Assembly (NCBI RefSeq): GCF_024713945.1
Contig: NC_134679.1
Span: forward strand, 67,001 to 131,000
Direction: 5' to 3'
DNA length: 64,000 nt
DNA from: Dermatophagoides farinae
Taxonomy: Eukaryota > Arthropoda > Arachnida > Sarcoptiformes > Pyroglyphidae
Part shown: positions 60,905 through 64,000 of the stretch, in pieces
Layout: every line of letters starts with the position of its first letter
How positions within the stretch are numbered: the stretch's first letter is position 1
Notes under the pieces: generated by a model
What the model was told of the DNA's origin: nothing
The model's input: the letters and a program-made list of their open reading frames with translations, nothing else
Databases searched by the model: none
Translations under genes and position numbers: made by a program

Positions 60905-63900
60905 CCACAATATATGAACGAAAATTTGATCGTCAATCGATCATCATACCTGTTGTTGGGAAATACAAACAAACAAACATAAAAAACAAAAATCGAAAAA
61001 TTTTTTTGACAACAAAAAAACACAAAACAAACATTGAATATATGGAACCTGATCATGATAAAGCAATAAAATAATAATAATTCAAAGATCGGATGCAATA
61101 TTTACGTAAATAAAAAACAAGACGAAAAAAACTTGATTCAAACAATTTGATTTCCAGCTGTGCATATATCCATCATGTTCATAATATAATTTGAGGACAT
61201 TTATGCTTGCTTACTCAGTCGTTTATTATCTGAAAATGTTGGTTAAAAATAAACAAAACAAAATTTTTACAATTCAATTATTAGATTTGTTCTATCGATC
61301 AATTAGAATATTTATTGTGTTTTGATTTATTAGAAAAAAATGTCAATTTCATCCGATAGAAAATTCTGTATGATCAAGAATTGAGAAACAAAATGTGTGC
61401 CTACGTGAGTAATTGATAATACTCTTGAAAAAAAAATCCATGAGCCATTGGTCTCTATGGAGGAAAATTTGAGTAGTCAATGTGTTAAAGAGATGATAAT
61501 TATCATTATCAGTTATTTTAATCAACAACAGCAAGACAAATAAATCCATGACATTGACATCCAAATCATGATCATCATCATCATCGTAATTATGATTATA
61601 AATCAACTTAATCATTGTAATAACAATAATGATGGCAAACCGATTTGTAATTCTATAGAATATATTTCATCAAAATAAAAAATATTCTCACTTAATAATT
61701 AGCTAATCATCATCATATATATCAATTTAAAGTCCAATGTGTAGGTCATTAATCATTATTTCAATCAATCTGGTAACATGTTTTTTTTCTGGCCATTAGA
61801 AAAAATAATTGAATATTTACAAAAAAAACGCAAAAATTCCGTTTATAATATCTCAATAAATAGAGGAAATCATTATCATTTGATCTGTAAATTATCCAAA
61901 TAACAAGACAATGAATAAATTACATTAATTTTTTTTTGCTGTCGGTCTAAATGGCGCCAAAGCTGTTATCTTAGAGAGAGAGAGAGAGAGAGAAAGAGAA
62001 ATTTAAAATTTTTTTCTTTCGTTTTTGTCATGATTATTGTTTTTGGGGGTGAGATATGATCTCAGTTTATATCTTCTTTTTTTCTTTTGTTGTTTAAAAA
62101 ACACTGAAAAACTTGCACTTATTATTAATTTGGAATTTGACCAGTTTTTTGTTGGTTTATTATTTTTTCACTGATTAAAAAGTAAACTTTCCCAGATATG
62201 AACCAAGATAAAATTGGATGATTTGGATGATGATGATATTGTCATATGACTTGACTTATGCACTTGATTATATTGTTGTTTTCTATTTTTTCGAGGACAA
62301 TGTCTATTGATGATTTATTTTTTTGTTGATAATAATTTTCAATAAACAAAACAGATTGTTTATAACATAGACGACATTGATTTGTTGATCCAAAAACAAA
62401 GCAAACAGAAAAAATACAATGAAAACAATCAGAGTAAAAAACTGATAAGCAACAGCAACAAAAGGAAATGGATCTTGCAAACATCATCATCATTGTCATT
62501 GGATAGAACATAACAGCAATAGTGCTATTAGATTTGGGACATTTCTGTTTTTGATGGAAATGGAAAATAATTTCCGTTTACCATACTAATAACCGAATTG
62601 ATATTTATTTACTTTATACGTTCGTAAACTTTAGTTAAAAAGCTTTTTCTTCGTTCATCTTACAAATTATATGTTTTCATTTAGGATATTTAGCACTCAT
62701 AATTTTCATTGATAATGATAATCATCATCATAATGATAATGGCTACAAAAAACACACACACATACACAATGTAACAGATTGTATTGAATGAAACAATAGC
62801 ACGAATCGGTGTTGATGTTGTTGTTGTCGTTAGATTTTCGTTATTTTCACTCAAGATTTCCTTACAGATAATAGCAATAATAAAGTTGTCATAAATAAGA
62901 ATCCCAGAATTCAACAACAACAACAACAAGAAAAAGCTTGTATAAAATCAGTAAATTACATTTACATTTACTTCAACTTCAAATCATCATGATGGCTGGT
63001 CGATTCATTACTTTGGATGTGTGAGTGAAGATAATCATCATTTTGTTGTTGTTTTTTCAGATTTTTGTAATTCATTTTCACTTTCACACGTTTTTTTGTT
63101 GTGTGGATATACCGGGCATTTTTGTAGTTGATATAGTTGATTCCATATAGTGTTTTCATTGTCTTCAATGTTGGTCATCAATTAAAATTAATGTTATCAG
63201 GCCATTTTTATCTAAATGGACAGCCAAGAGAAAATTATCGGTTAACAAAATTATCGGTTAACAAATTTCCTTTTTAGTTTCATCCGTGTTACATCTTTTG
63301 TTTGGCTCATTCAATCATCAATTGATTTACTATTCTATTTTTTTAATTCAAACAATTTTCACTATATTTTATTCAAAAGTTAATTTTTCTTCATTCCACG
63401 ATTCTTGAATCCAAACTATTATTCTCTGTAAACGGAATCGGCGAAATTCCATTTTCCTATTCCAGTCTCATCATGTTTACAATTCATATGTTTGGTCATA
63501 TTGTTTGAATTTTATTATTTTTTTTCATATTCGATTCGTTGATGATTTGAAATCAACCACAAAACAAACTGAAAAACTACTTATTCGTTTTTATTGTTTA
63601 ATTTTGTTTTGTTTTTTGACTTTGGCAACCTATCGATCGACTAAATATTCATTTTCATATTCATATTCATGAAATCATTATTACCATCATATCATTATAT
63701 CATTACTAATTCTGTCAATAAACACACAAACACACACACACACACAGTACAAAAAACTCCAGGAAGAATATTGCCAAAAAAACTTTTAGAAAATTCCAAC
63801 TGAAAAACTTGACAAACTTGAATGGTTCCATTTTTTGATTTTTTTATTCTTCATATTCGTTCATTCATTCATTATTGAATGGGCTCAGGTTGATTGTGTT

Positions 63901-64000
63901 TGGGTTTTTTATTCATTGTCTTTTTTCGTTTGTTTGTTTTTCTGCCATGTTTGATTATCAAGAGTTTTTCTTGTTGATATTGCCAGAGTTTTTTTTTATT
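60905..64000. other. Gene-poor AT-rich DNA to the window end
   Basis: Apart from the small minus-strand ORF at 62968-63159, nothing supportable. Contains GA repeats at about 61974-61994, AAC/ACA repeats near 62912-62930 and CA repeats near 63727-63747. A minus-strand frame at 62242-62511 is Cys-rich and hydrophobic but unrecognised and chance-length. Confidence 0.45.
62968..63159 (-). CDS. Small basic ORF, 63 codons, unrecognised
   Basis: ATG at 63159 (complement) opens MKTLYGINYINYKNARYI, then a Lys-rich middle (KKRVKVKMNYKNLKKQQQ) and a polar His/Asp/Ser tail ending DDLKLK. It is hydrophilic and basic, with no domain recognised. A poly-Gln codon run in the middle is a microsatellite. Could be chance. 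Confidence 0.22.
   Translation of the reverse strand: MKTLYGINYINYKNARYIHTTKKRVKVKMNYKNLKKQQQNDDYLHSHIQSNESTSHHDDLKLK

Overview
The window looks like nuclear DNA of a small-genome arthropod. My best inference is an astigmatid mite (house-dust or scab mite group). The DNA is AT-rich and full of GAT/CAT/CAA and GA simple repeats. Most introns are very short (57-103 nt, GT-AG) and codon use favours A/T-ending codons. The recognisable genes are eukaryotic, including a metazoan Neto-type receptor accessory protein. No rRNA, credible tRNA, CRISPR array or bacterial operon was seen.

Layout. Positions 1 to about 31,600 are gene-poor, with microsatellites, a 113-bp hAT-type MITE candidate (30,307-30,419) and several weak exon or small-ORF candidates. 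The better ones are a two-exon minus-strand model at 28,950-29,388 and the 3' end of a minus-strand gene at 11,986-12,271. From 31,658 to 36,647 lies a four-exon minus-strand HSCB gene (mitochondrial iron-sulfur co-chaperone) with an unusually long Asn/Ser-rich N-terminus. A lysine-rich single-exon gene (39,501-40,637, +) faces a 43-codon ORF (40,771-40,902, -) tail to tail. A Neto-like gene (44,376-48,024, +) follows: CUB, CUB, LDLa, a transmembrane helix and a very long low-complexity cytoplasmic tail. Its first coding exon is not resolved. A cluster on + comes next: a small basic ORF (50,581-50,802), an orphan gene best modelled with a 57-nt intron (51,084-52,514), and GDP-mannose 4,6-dehydratase (53,024-54,480, six exons). 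One 81-nt GMD intron keeps the reading frame open and would be mistaken for an insertion.

The most unusual part is 55,000-57,400. It holds two strong hairpins, a sharply bounded GC-rich island of bacterial or phage character with an 83-bp tandem duplication (56,041-56,400), and, beside it, a decayed Helitron (PIF1-type helicase) remnant on the minus strand (56,505-57,375). The remainder to 64,000 is AT-rich and nearly gene-free, with a few doubtful ORFs.

The genes do not form a pathway. HSCB acts in mitochondrial Fe-S assembly, Neto at synapses or receptor complexes on the cell surface, and GMD in cytosolic GDP-fucose synthesis. Family assignments rest on motifs read by eye. The small-ORF calls are hypotheses, because random ORFs of 60-90 codons are expected in DNA of this composition.
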